DNA of 64,000 bases from positions 23,466 through 87,465 of the forward strand of contig NZ_FNQV01000012.1 in assembly GCF_900107735.1 (NCBI RefSeq), written 5' to 3'. This document shows positions 44,904-56,174 of this stretch, one piece after another. Every line of letters begins with the position of its first letter. Positions within the stretch are counted from its first letter, which is position 1. A program made the translations under genes and the position numbers. The notes under the pieces were generated by a model. That model saw only the letters and a program-made list of their open reading frames with translations, had not been told where the DNA came from and ran no database searches. This stretch comes from Bowdeniella nasicola (GTDB lineage Bacteria > Actinomycetota > Actinomycetes > Actinomycetales > Actinomycetaceae).

Positions 44904-45557
44904 TCAGCGCGGCGGATCGTGCGGGCTCCCGGGATTCTCTCCCGCCGTTTGAGGCTCGGCCTCGTGCGGTACATGAGAAATGAAGCCGTGAGTGTACAGA
45001 TCCGTCAGGACCGGAATCAGGCGCTTCATGCTGCCGGTGAAGTCGTTTGTCTGAAGGGAGTGGCGAATCCTGTCCTCGAGCAGGACAGGTCCTAGCGCCA
45101 CCATTGCGAGCGCGGTTGCCTGGGCGCGCCGATCCTCAGCGACACGGAATTCGTATCCTTCGAATCCGGTCTGAAGAATCTCCTCGATGGTCTCGACATA
45201 GTGGTCGAAGAAGCGCTGACCTTGCCCGGTCGGGTCGAGGAGGGATCGGGTGAGATAGAAGATGTAGGACAGGCTCGTGGGATCTTGGAATAGCCCAACC
45301 GCTAGCGGGGCCGCCCCTCGAACGTCCTGTCGTTTCGCCTCAGTGAGGGCGTCGAATACGTGTTCGTCACAAGCTTCCCGCAGCCCCTCTTTGGATTCAA
45401 AGTGATGGATCACAAGGCCCGGCGAAACCTCGGCAGCCTCCGCGATTGAGCGGACCGTGGCGCGCGCAAACCCGCGCTCGGCAAACAATGTGATGGCCGC
45501 TTCGCGAATCCGTGCAGCCGTTTCAGGGGCCGCATGAGAAGCCAATGTTGAACGCAT
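44904..45557 (-). CDS. TetR-family regulator of the ABC exporter
   Basis: This 217-aa regulator has an N-terminal [55 protein letters not shown], followed by a C-terminal ligand domain of the TetR_C type ([23 protein letters not shown]). It is the first gene of the exporter operon on the minus strand and presumably represses it until a substrate binds. ATG 45557 lies inside the paired operator sequences; TTG 45581 is an alternative start upstream. If the mRNA starts near the ATG, repressor binding would block initiation directly. Confidence 0.88.
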   Translation of the reverse strand: MRSTLASHAAPETAARIREAAITLFAERGFARATVRSIAEAAEVSPGLVIHHFESKEGLREACDEHVFDALTEAKRQDVRGAAPLAVGLFQDPTSLSYIFYLTRSLLDPTGQGQRFFDHYVETIEEILQTGFEGYEFRVAEDRRAQATALAMVALGPVLLEDRIRHSLQTNDFTGSMKRLIPVLTDLYTHGFISHVPHEAEPQTAGENPGSPHDPPR

Positions 45558-45581
45558 GTTCAATATTAAACACGTGTTCAA
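45548..45581. promoter_or_regulatory. Tandem inverted repeats, probable TetR operator
   Basis: TTGAAC-GCAT-GTTCAA (45548-45563) and TTAAACACGTGTTCAA (45566-45581, central AACACGTGTT perfect) are two similar dyads 18 bases apart centre to centre. They lie over the start of the regulator gene, the normal position for an autorepressed TetR operator. The shared half-site is GTTCAA. Confidence 0.7.
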
Positions 45582-45866
45582 TCAGCGGGTTAAGATCTCC
45601 TCGCCCCTGCCGCTACGCCCTTTACGTCACCGCAGGCGTGGATCACTCGGCTGACGATCATCGCGCAAGACGGCCATCGCGTTCCACGGCAGCGTCGAGG
45701 GCAAGCGTGAGCTCATCGCTGCAGCTTTTCGCAAGCATGGGTATCGCTTCGGTGAGATCTAGCAAGCGGCATTCAGCAACCACGTCGGAGGTAATCGGTA
45801 GACTTCCCTAGAACCCTTGATGCTCTCCATCATCGAGGCGAGCATGCATATACCGGAGGGACTCTC
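45582..45866. other. Intergenic region between the ABC operon and the oligoribonuclease gene
   Basis: No complete gene is seen. One plus-strand frame reads TAIAFHGSVEGKRELIAAAF then RKHGYRFGEI before a stop near 45761, which could be the end of a lost gene, but it has no start codon. The remainder holds the GGAGGGA ribosome binding site of the next gene. Confidence 0.5.
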
Positions 45867-46865
45867 ATGGACAACCACGTTGAGGGAATGACCCAAGTGG
45901 ACGCCTACCTGATTCCAGATGAGGAAGTCGCGACCTACGTCGAGAACCGCAGGTACGTTGCTCGGCGCGCTCTGGCCATCTACGAGTCTGCCGGCTACGA
46001 GGCGGCACGCGATTTTGCCGGCTCAGAAGATGGTGAAGCAGTTGTCGCTCGGGATGAGCAAGGCGAGCTTCGTCATCTCATGCACCTAGACCCCGATGGT
46101 GTCGCGCAGATGTTGGAGGCCGATGAGGCGGGAACTTTAGATGAGTTCCTCCTTGGGAAGATCGAAAGTGAAGAGGTGAGGGCAACGTCCCGCGTGAAGG
46201 ATGCGCTGGTCTGGATCGACTGCGAGATGACCGGTCTGGATTTGGAGCACGATGAACTCATCGAGGTGGCGGCGATCGTGACCGATTCCGACCTCAACCC
46301 CCTCGACGGCGGCATCGATGTTCTGATCAAACCCAGCGATACGGCCCTTGAGCAGATGAACGATTTTGTGCGCCGGATGCACACCCGCTCGGGACTCCTC
46401 GATGAACTCGCTTCGGCCGGCAGCCTGGAAGACGCGACCAACGAGGTCCTTAGTTACATCAAGAAGCACGTGCCGGTCTCACGCAAGGCACCGCTGGCAG
46501 GTAACTCCGTTGGAACCGACAAGGCTTTTCTCGACAAGCAGATGCCCGCCGTCACAGACCATTTGCACTACCGAATTATCGACGTCTCCTCCATCAAGGA
46601 ACTCGCCCGTCGCTGGTTCCCGCGCACCTACTTCCGAGCGCCGGAAAAGGCTGGCGACCACCGCGCGCTGGCAGATATTGCCGAGTCCATCGACGAATTG
46701 CGCTACTACCGTTCGGTGTTGTGGCCGGAGGGCGAAGGCCCAACGTCCGCAGAGTGCGTTGAGGCTGCCGGGACAGTTCTCGCTGATGCGACGCTGCAAC
46801 GAGCCGCAGCAAAGCAGGCCGAGAAGGACCGGATCGCGAGCGCCGTCGGACGCGTGACCCGGTGA
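45867..46865 (+). CDS. orn: Oligoribonuclease with a novel N-terminal extension
   Basis: Residues from about 110 are a normal oligoribonuclease, which degrades 2-5-nt RNAs including pGpG. The DEDDh residues are in LVWIDCEMTGLDLEHDELIEVA, in AGNSVGTDKAFLDKQMP and in GDHRALADIAESIDELRYYR. Before this lies a roughly 105-residue segment (VDAYLIPDEEVATYVENRRYVARRALAIYESAGYEAARDFA...) not found in standard Orn (about 200 aa); it is acidic and helical. ATG 45867 has GGAGGGA 7 bases upstream and the frame is continuous, so the fusion seems real; ATG 45888 is another possible start but keeps most of the extension. tRNA-His follows. Confidence 0.9.
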   Translation: MDNHVEGMTQVDAYLIPDEEVATYVENRRYVARRALAIYESAGYEAARDFAGSEDGEAVVARDEQGELRHLMHLDPDGVAQMLEADEAGTLDEFLLGKIESEEVRATSRVKDALVWIDCEMTGLDLEHDELIEVAAIVTDSDLNPLDGGIDVLIKPSDTALEQMNDFVRRMHTRSGLLDELASAGSLEDATNEVLSYIKKHVPVSRKAPLAGNSVGTDKAFLDKQMPAVTDHLHYRIIDVSSIKELARRWFPRTYFRAPEKAGDHRALADIAESIDELRYYRSVLWPEGEGPTSAECVEAAGTVLADATLQRAAAKQAEKDRIASAVGRVTR

Positions 46866-46950
46866 GGTACGCCACCGACACAGAATTAGGTCGCCGCATT
46901 TTTCTTCGGTAGACTAATCGATCGTTGCCCCCGTTTTACGGACGGCACAT

Positions 46951-47027
46951 GGTGGGTATAGCTCAGTCGGTAGAGCGTCTGGTTGTGGTCCAGAAGGTCG
47001 CGGGTTCAAGCCCCGTTACTCACCCCA
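46951..47027 (+). tRNA. tRNA-His(GTG), element integration site
   Basis: The cloverleaf has an extra G-1 at 46951, acceptor GTGGGTA with TACTCAC, D-arm TAGCTCAGTCGGTAGAG, anticodon loop TTGTGGT (anticodon GTG), T-arm CGGGTTCAAGCCCCG and an encoded CCA (47025-47027). The 3' end overlaps the stop codon of the opposing recombinase gene (47020-47022). This marks it as the attachment site used by the mobile element. Confidence 0.96.
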
Positions 47028-48699
47028 AACGGGTCAGGTTTGAACTTTCGACCAAGGGGCCACCCTTGGTCGAGGGTTCAGCCTGGCCCATCTTCTTTGC
47101 CTCGGCGGCCCAGCTCAGGGCGTCGGCATGGAGGCCGGACAGACTCAGCCCGTCGTACGGGTTGCGGTAGCCGACGCGCACGTTGTTGTCCTCGTCGATG
47201 TAGATCGTCTTGAACAGCGCCTGATTGATGAGCCGACGGTTCGCGTCGTCGGCGTGCTCGTAAATGTCGGCGGCGTTGGACAGCAGTTTCAGGGAGTCGT
47301 CGAGGTTCTCTCGCGCAGCCGCGTAGTGGCCGTGGTGCGCGCTGATCCGGTGTTCGATGGTCTCCAACGAGGCGGTGATCCGGTCCTGCTCCCTTTTGAG
47401 GAGGTCGAGTGGGATGGCTCCGGCGTAGTGGGCTTGGAGCAGCTTGTGCTGCTCGCCTTCGAGCTGGGTTCTCCGGGACGCGAGGGCGGCGAGCTCGGCG
47501 GCACCTTCGGCCATCATCTCGTCGAACCTGGCATGGAGCATCGCCGAGACCGCCTCGATCGTTTCCGGGTCGATCTGCACCTTGTCGTAGAAGCGCTCGA
47601 TGAGCCGTTCGACCTGCTCGATCAGCATCGCCTGCCGGGTGCAGTCGCCTCTGCCGCCATGCCGGCCGGCGCACACGAAGTACGGGTAGATCGTGCCCTG
47701 ACTGCTCTTCGCGTTGCACACCAGCAGCCGCGAGCCGCACTGACCGCAGAAGACCGTCCCCTTCGAGGAGTGTTCGTGGACTTGCGTTGCGTCTGCTGCC
47801 GAGCGGTGCGTGCCGAGCACGGTCTGCACCTGGTCCCCGACTTCATTGGAGACGATGGCCTCGTGCGCTCCGGCGTAGGTCACGCCCTGATAGCGGACGC
47901 TGCCCTTGTAGTACGGGTTCTTCAGCATCCGGTGCACCGACAACTTCGCGATGGGTCTGGATGGTCGTCGCGGTGACGCTGCCGTCGTGAGCCCTCGCGC
48001 CACGAGTTCCTGGTGGAGTTGGCTGGTCGTCCAGTCGCCGGATGCGAACACCTGGAACGCCCACCGGACCAATCGCGCACGCTCTTCGTCGATCTCGACG
48101 GTGCGGACCTCCCGCCCGAACTCGTCTCGTACCCCGACGTTGCGGTAGCCGAAGGGCGCCTTCGTCACGGTGCCGCCCTGCGCGGCCTTCTGTGACAGGC
48201 CCTTGACGACCTCAGTGGCGAGGTTGCGGGAGTAGAACTCGGCAATCGAGGACATGATGCCGTGCAGCAGCATCCCCGATGGGGTCTCGTCGATGTTCTC
48301 CGTGGCCGAGACCAGCGTGACGCCGGCGTCCTTGAGTGCGAGGTGGATGGTCACGTCATCGGCACGGTTGCGGGCCAGCCGGTCGACCTTCTGGACGATG
48401 CAGTAGTTCGTCTTGTGCTTCGCGACGTACTGAATCATCCGCATCAGTTCGGGCCGGTCGGCCTTCCGTGCGGACTCGCCCGCGTCGACGAACTCCTCGA
48501 TGATCGTTGCGCCGAGCTGGTCGGCCTTGCGCTGGTTCGCCTCGCGCTGCGCAGGGATCGAGAAGCCCTCCGCCTGGCCGCCCTTCTCCGCCTGCTCCTT
48601 CGTGGAGACCCGCAGGTAGGAGACGGCGAACGATCCGGGGAACGGGGTGGGCGCTACGAGGCTGTCTATCGCGGTGCGGTCCACGTCGATGATCGTCAT
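47020..48699 (-). CDS. Large serine recombinase (integrase) reading into tRNA-His
   Basis: This 559-aa recombinase has an N-terminal resolvase domain with catalytic Ser in VSYLRVSTKEQAEK (about residue 33) and Arg-rich DRLARNRADD, then the recombinase domain (GYRNVGVRDEFGREVRTVEIDEERARLVRWAFQVFASGDWT). A zinc ribbon (CGQCGSRLLVC ... FVCAGRHGGRGDC) and a long helical coil with the C-terminus come last. The final residues, STKGGPLVESSNLTRLG, are encoded by DNA that enters the tRNA-His gene; the stop codon is made of tRNA bases. GGAGAAG lies 5 bases before the ATG. It integrates and excises the element. Confidence 0.93.
   Translation of the reverse strand: MTIIDVDRTAIDSLVAPTPFPGSFAVSYLRVSTKEQAEKGGQAEGFSIPAQREANQRKADQLGATIIEEFVDAGESARKADRPELMRMIQYVAKHKTNYCIVQKVDRLARNRADDVTIHLALKDAGVTLVSATENIDETPSGMLLHGIMSSIAEFYSRNLATEVVKGLSQKAAQGGTVTKAPFGYRNVGVRDEFGREVRTVEIDEERARLVRWAFQVFASGDWTTSQLHQELVARGLTTAASPRRPSRPIAKLSVHRMLKNPYYKGSVRYQGVTYAGAHEAIVSNEVGDQVQTVLGTHRSAADATQVHEHSSKGTVFCGQCGSRLLVCNAKSSQGTIYPYFVCAGRHGGRGDCTRQAMLIEQVERLIERFYDKVQIDPETIEAVSAMLHARFDEMMAEGAAELAALASRRTQLEGEQHKLLQAHYAGAIPLDLLKREQDRITASLETIEHRISAHHGHYAAARENLDDSLKLLSNAADIYEHADDANRRLINQALFKTIYIDEDNNVRVGYRNPYDGLSLSGLHADALSWAAEAKKMGQAEPSTKGGPLVESSNLTRLG
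47049..47072. repeat. 10-bp inverted repeat beside the attachment site
   Basis: CGACCAAGGG (47049-47058) and CCCTTGGTCG (47063-47072) form a perfect dyad with a 4-base loop, 22 bases from the end of tRNA-His and within the recombinase's last codons. It may be part of the att site bound by the recombinase, or a terminator for tRNA-His. Confidence 0.55.
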
Positions 48700-48897
48700 G
48701 GCTCTTCTCCACAGTCACTGGTCCCGTGATCCGACGCGGCTCGTTTCGCGGTGGGTGTTGATCGTGAGGAGAGCCCGAAGGCTGTAGGACTAGGCCGAAT
48801 CGGCCACGTTTACTTTGCCTCGCCGAGGCGAAGCGCTAGGACCACAACATCCGCCGTCCGCGACGGATGCCCTCATTCTACGACGACGCGCTCGCCC

Positions 48898-49101
48898 TGG
48901 CACGAGACGCCGACCCTGATCCTCCACGGCACCAGAGACAAGTCGGTGCCGATCCGGCTCTCACAAACACTCCGACATGACCGCCCGGACCTCGTCGCGC
49001 TGGAGACGTTCGACGCCGATCACACCCTGTGCTGGAACACCGACCCCGACCGGTGGCACGAGACAGTGACCACCTGGCTCAAGGCCCGCGTCCTGCACTG
49101 A
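48898..49101 (+). pseudogene. Alpha/beta hydrolase 3' fragment in a 537-base gap
   Basis: The frame WHETPTLILHGTRDKSVPIRL...HDRPDLVALETFDADHTLCWNTDPDRW... ending LKARVLH is the C-terminal third of an alpha/beta hydrolase. It includes the acid Asp (GTRDKSVP) and the catalytic His (DADHTLCW). No nucleophile elbow or start lies upstream. The gene is therefore a remnant, possibly cargo truncated by recombination. The rest of 48700-49236 holds only the recombinase leader and the leader of the next gene. Confidence 0.7.
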
Positions 49102-49236
49102 TCGGCAGAACGCAGCGACCACCCTCGGCACCCATCTCGTTCGGCCACGCCCGGAGAAACCCCATTCAAGCCGCAGCTCCACCGGTATCATCGTGAGTGT
49201 TGCCCTGCCAGGGCCATAGAGCGAGGGAGGACCAAC

Positions 49237-49506
49237 GTGGCTGAGCCGTGGCTGTCCGCAGACGACATCGCCACCCACCTCGGGGTCACCAAAGACACCG
49301 TCTACACCTGGATCGCCGAGAAGGCCATGCCCGCCCACAAAGTCGGACGCCTCTGGAAGTTCCAAGCCAGCGAGATCGACGACTGGGTGCGCGCGGGAGC
49401 GGCGGTTAGCGACCACGAAGCTCCACAGCAGGTCACGCCAAAGTCGGTGGTCGCTCCTACGATCATGACGACGAGCACGGGGAGGAGAGACGATGACGCT
49501 GAGTGA
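49237..49506 (+). CDS. Excisionase-family HTH protein of the defence operon
   Basis: This 89-aa protein is a MerR-like excisionase-type domain: WLSADDIATHLGVTKDTVYTWIAEKAMPAHKVGRLWKFQASEIDDWVRAG, then a flexible tail of about 38 residues. Translation begins at GTG 49237 with GGGAGG 8 bases upstream. It overlaps the methylase start by 14 bases, so it is part of the operon rather than the recombination module. Similar HTH genes head R-M and phage-defence operons, where they act as controllers. Function as an excisionase for the element is possible but less likely. Confidence 0.85.
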   Translation: MAEPWLSADDIATHLGVTKDTVYTWIAEKAMPAHKVGRLWKFQASEIDDWVRAGAAVSDHEAPQQVTPKSVVAPTIMTTSTGRRDDDAE

Positions 49507-50137
49507 GGCCCAGCGCTTGGTGAAGTCCAAGCAGCGCGTTGCGGATCACGGCGAGGTGTTCACGCCAGCGTGGATGGTCGAGGACATGCTCGATCTCGTT
49601 AAGCACGAGTCCGAGCGGATCGACTCTCGCGTGCTTGAGCCCGCCTGCGGCTCGGGCAACTTCCTCGTGCCAGTCTTGGCCCGCAAGCTCATGACCGTCC
49701 AGCTTCGCCACGGCAAGAGCGACTTCGAGAAGCGTCACTACGCGCTGTTTGCGCTGATGTGCACGTACGGCATCGAGCTCCTCGGTGACAACGCCGAGGA
49801 ATGCCGGGACAATCTCGCAGAGGTGTTCAACACGTTCCTGGGCATCAGCAGCGAGGACCCGTGGGCGCGAGCGGCACGCGCGGTCCTAGCCGTGAACATC
49901 GTCCAGGGGGATGCCTTGACCATGACCGTGCCAAGCGGCCAGCCGATCACGTTTCCTGAGTGGGGCTACCTCGGCAAGGGGAAGTTCCAGAGGCGGGACT
50001 TCCGCTACGACGACCTCACTCAGCGCGCCTCGTACGAGGGGACACTGTTCGGCGAACTCGACGACGATGACCTGTTCGTTCCCGCGCAAACCTATCCGAC
50101 GATGACCTTCAGCCAGATCGCGGAGGCCGCCGCGTGA
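49493..50137 (+). CDS. DNA methylase subunit with AdoMet motif I but no NPPY
   Basis: This 214-aa protein resembles the N-terminal half of N6-adenine methylases: VADHGEVFTPAWMVEDMLDLV (the region preceding motif I in Eco57I/type I HsdM enzymes), then VLEPACGSGNFLVPVLARKL, a perfect AdoMet-binding motif I. The expected catalytic NPPY/DPPY motif is absent. After NIVQGDALTMTVP it ends in an acidic segment. It probably works together with the next protein, which carries NPPY. ATG 49493 has GGGGAGGAG 6 bases upstream. It overlaps the next gene's GTG (GTGA). Confidence 0.85.
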   Translation: MTLSEAQRLVKSKQRVADHGEVFTPAWMVEDMLDLVKHESERIDSRVLEPACGSGNFLVPVLARKLMTVQLRHGKSDFEKRHYALFALMCTYGIELLGDNAEECRDNLAEVFNTFLGISSEDPWARAARAVLAVNIVQGDALTMTVPSGQPITFPEWGYLGKGKFQRRDFRYDDLTQRASYEGTLFGELDDDDLFVPAQTYPTMTFSQIAEAAA

Positions 50138-51787
50138 GCCTTGCACCTTTCACTCTCCGAGGGCACAACCCGGATGTCTTGACCTGCATCGCGAACCTGT
50201 CCAACGACGAGGTCTTCACCCCGCCAGAGTTCGCGAACCGGATGCTCGATACGCTCACAACCGCGTGGGCAGACGCCAACGACGGCGCAGACATCTGGGC
50301 TAACCCCGATGTCACGTTCCTAGATCCGTTCACCAAGTCCGGCGTGTTCCTCCGCGAGATCGTCCGTCGACTCACCGACGGACTGGTCCTGGCAATCCCC
50401 GACCTCGACCAACGCGTCGATCACATCCTCACCCATCAGGTGTTCGGCATCGGGATCACCCAGCTCACTGCGCTGCTTGCGCGCCGGAGCGTCTACTGCT
50501 CGAGGTTCGCCAACGGCCCGCACTCGATCGCCAGGTCATTCACGACCGAGGACGGCAATATCTGGTTCGAGCGCACCGAGCACACCTGGGGCGGTGGGAA
50601 ACGAGAGTTCCGATCCGATCCGCTGACCAGCGAAGAAGTCATCGTCCATACCAACCGCAAGTGCATCTACTGCGGAGCGGGCGAGGACGACTACGCCCGT
50701 GGTGACGACCTTGAGACTCACGCTTATGCCTTCATCCACACCGACGACATCAAAGCTCGCATGGCCGAGCTGTTCGGAGACAACATGCAGTTCGACGTCA
50801 TCATCGGGAACCCTCCGTACCAGCTCAGTGACGGCGGCTATGGCACCTCCGCAGCACCGATTTACCAGTCGTTCGTGGAGAAGGCGCTGGGGCTAGACCC
50901 ACGCTTCGCCGTCTTTGTGACTCCGTCTCGTTGGTTTGCGGGAGGCAAGGGGCTTGATGAGTACCGCAAGAAGATGCTCTCCGACCATCGCATGCACGAC
51001 ATCGTCGACTACCCCAAACTCTACGAGGCCTTCCCCGGCGTAAAGATCCGAGGCGGAGTCTCGTATTTCCTCTGGGATCGCGAATACGACGGTCCTTGCA
51101 CGATCCAGACCATGTGGGACGGCGAGCCGCTCGGCGCACCTGTTGCTCGCTATCTCGACGCGTACGACGTACTCGTCCGACGCAATGAAGCCGTTCCGAT
51201 TCTCGAAAAGGTTCGAGCGAGGCAGGAGCCAACGCTCGACTCACGGGTGTCGAGTCGTAAGCCTTTCGGGCTCGCTACCAATTTCAGAGGGAGTACATCC
51301 CCCTCGCGAATGGTCGCGCCGGTGAAACTTTTCGCGAACCAGAGGGTCGATTGGATAGAGCGAGGCGACTTGCCGTCCAACCGCGATTGGGTTGACGACT
51401 GGAAAGTCTTGATGACGCGTGTGCAGGGCACGAGCGCCGCGGTCGAGACGAAGTTCCTCTCGAAGCCGATCATTGCCGGGCCCGGCACGGCCTGCACGGA
51501 GACGTATCTTGTCGCCGGAAGGTTCGACACTGAGGAGGAGGCGACGCGGTATGCAGCGTATCTGCGCACTCGCTTCGTCCGCTTTCTGGTGTCTTTAAGG
51601 AAGGGGACACAAGACGCTGCGCGGAACGTATATGCGTTTGTGCCGGACTTGCCTCTCGACCGGGATTGGACGGATGCTCTCCTCTACGAGCGCTACGGCC
51701 TGACCGACGACGAGATCGCGTTCATTGAGTCTCAGGTCGCTCCTCATGACGACGCCCTCTTCGACGAGGACGGGGCCGACGATAGCG

Positions 51788-51795
<8 letters not shown>
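50134..51795 (+). CDS. Eco57I-type DNA N6-adenine methylase
   Basis: This 553-aa methylase has an N-terminal segment NDEVFTPPEFANRMLDTLTTAW, motif I FLDPFTKSGVFLREIVRRL, and the catalytic motif FDVIIGNPPYQLSDGGYGTSAAPIYQSFVEKAL (about 222-255). A single CxxC in CIYCGAGEDD near 172 may bind zinc. The C-terminal half (ARYLDAYDVLVRRNEAVPILEKV onward) has the TaqI-like target-recognition look, ending with a Phe/Arg-rich region. It begins at GTG 50134 and overlaps the helicase gene by 8 bases. It would modify adenine in a sequence-specific way and protect host DNA. Confidence 0.9.
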
Positions 51796-54358
<2,563 letters not shown>

Positions 54359-54388
54359 CCATCTGCCAGCCTTACCGAGAGAATCCGC

Positions 54389-56167
54389 ATGTCGTTCCAG
54401 ACCCCGCGCAGCATCGAAGAGATGCTGACCGCTATCCACAAGCGCGAGTACCTGATGCCTGCAATCTAGCGAGAGTTCGCGTGGGATGCCGATCAGATCA
54501 CCAAGCTTGTCGATAGCCTCATGCGCGGATACCCCGTCGGGTCGTTCCTGCTCTGGGACGTCAAGCCTGAAACTGCGCAGTCGTACACGTTCTACGAGTT
54601 CCTGACCAACTACCACGAGCGCGACAACCCCTACGCCGACAAGGCAACGGTTTCCTCCGGGAGTGGCACGACGGCGGTGCTCGATGGACAACAGCGGCTC
54701 ACCTCGTTGAACATCGCGCTGTACGGCAGCTTCGCGGAGAAGAAGAAGTACGCGTGGTGGAACAGTGCGGACGCGTTCCCCGTCAAGCGCCTCTACCTCA
54801 ACCTCGTCGACGAGCCCGACGACGAGGAGCTCGGCACGAAGCACGACCTGCGGTTCCTCACCGACCGGGAGGCCTCCCCGGCGGATGGCGAGGCCGACAA
54901 GTAGTTCCGAGTCGGCGCAGTCCTCGATCTCGCCAACGCTGGCCCCGCGATCATGCGCGAGCTGGAGCAACGCGGCATCGCTGGATCGGCTGACGCGTTC
55001 CAGCGGCTCTACGACCTGTACGAGGCGGTGCGGATTCTCAAGCCGATGAACTACTTCCTGGTCACCAATCAGGACGCCGACAAGGTGCTCGAAATCTTCG
55101 TCCGCGTCAACAGCGGCGGCACCACGCTCTCCTACTCCGATCTGCTGCTGTCGATGGCGACGAACCAGTGGCAGGAGCTGGATGCTCGTGAGGAAGTCCG
55201 CTCGCTGGTCTCCGAGATCAACAGCAACGCCGGCCGCCAGTTCTCGTTCTCCAAGGATGTGGTGCTGAAGACCGCGCTGACGACCGCGGACGTGGAGGTG
55301 CGGTTCAAGGTCACCAACTTCACCCAAGGGAACATGGCCAAGGTGGAGGCAGCCTGGCCGCAGATCAAGGGGGCCTTGCTGCGTGCTGCGACGCTGCTTC
55401 AGCAGTTCGGGTACAACGAGCGCAACCTCACCGCGAACAGTGTGATCGTCCCGGTCGCGCACTACCTGCACTTGCGGGGTGCGGGCGACTCGTACCTCGA
55501 TTCCACTGCTGACGCCGCCGACAGGCTCGCCCTTCAACGATGGGTGACGCGCTCGCTGGTCAAGCGTGGCATCTGGGGGTCGGGGCTCGACACGCTGCTC
55601 ACACGCATCCGCGATGTCCTCCGCACCAACTCGACGAACGGCTTCCCGGTTGCGGCGGTCGCGGAGGCGATGGCGGCCGTCGGCAAGAGCCTCGCGTTCG
55701 ACAACGCCGAGATCGACGAACTGCTCAACCTCAAGTACGCCGGCCAGCGAACGTTCTCCGTCCTCTCGGTCCTGTACCCCGGGCTGGACCTGAGCAAGAA
55801 GTTCCACGAAGACCACATCTTCCCCAAGTCACGGTTCACCAAGAAGAAGCTCCTCGACGCCGGGATTCCGCTCGACAGCATCGATGACTACCTCGCGGTC
55901 GTGAACCTCCTGCCGAACCTCCAGTTGCTTGCTGGGACTGCCAACATCGAGAAGCAAGACGGCCTACCTGCGGAGTGGATTGAGACTGCCTTCCCGAGCG
56001 AGGACAAGCGAGCTACCTACCTTGCCGAGAACGACCTCGACGGCCTTCCGCTCGACTTGGCCGACTTCACCTCGTTCTTCGAGGAGCGCAAGCAGCGAAT
56101 CCGGACCCGCCTACTCGCCGCTCTGGGAACAACACCGGGCGCACCGGAGGAAGCGGCTCTCTCCTAG
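54389..56167 (+). pseudogene. DUF262-DUF1524 (GmrSD-like) nuclease gene with two in-frame TAG codons
   Basis: One continuous frame of 593 codons contains two TAGs, at codons 27 (54467-54469) and 172 (54902-54904). The first replaces the Gln in the family's PAIQREFVW motif (here REYLMPAI, stop, REFAWDADQI); the second sits where Trp or similar is expected (DGEADK, stop, FRVGAV). The N-terminal DUF262 NTPase domain has VLDGQQRLTSLNIALYG. The C-terminal DUF1524 HNH domain has FHEDHIFPKSRFTKKK and YLAVVNLLPNLQLL. In GmrSD and related systems these domains cleave modified DNA with NTP hydrolysis. Thirty bases separate it from the helicase. Broken, unless the stops are suppressed or sequencing errors. 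Confidence 0.88.
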
Positions 56168-56174
56168 CCCAGGC

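Noticed and set aside
47049..47072. CRISPR-like or insertion-sequence repeat beside tRNA-His
   Set aside because: Only one short dyad is present, without spacers or repeated copies; no CRISPR array or cas gene was seen anywhere in the window.
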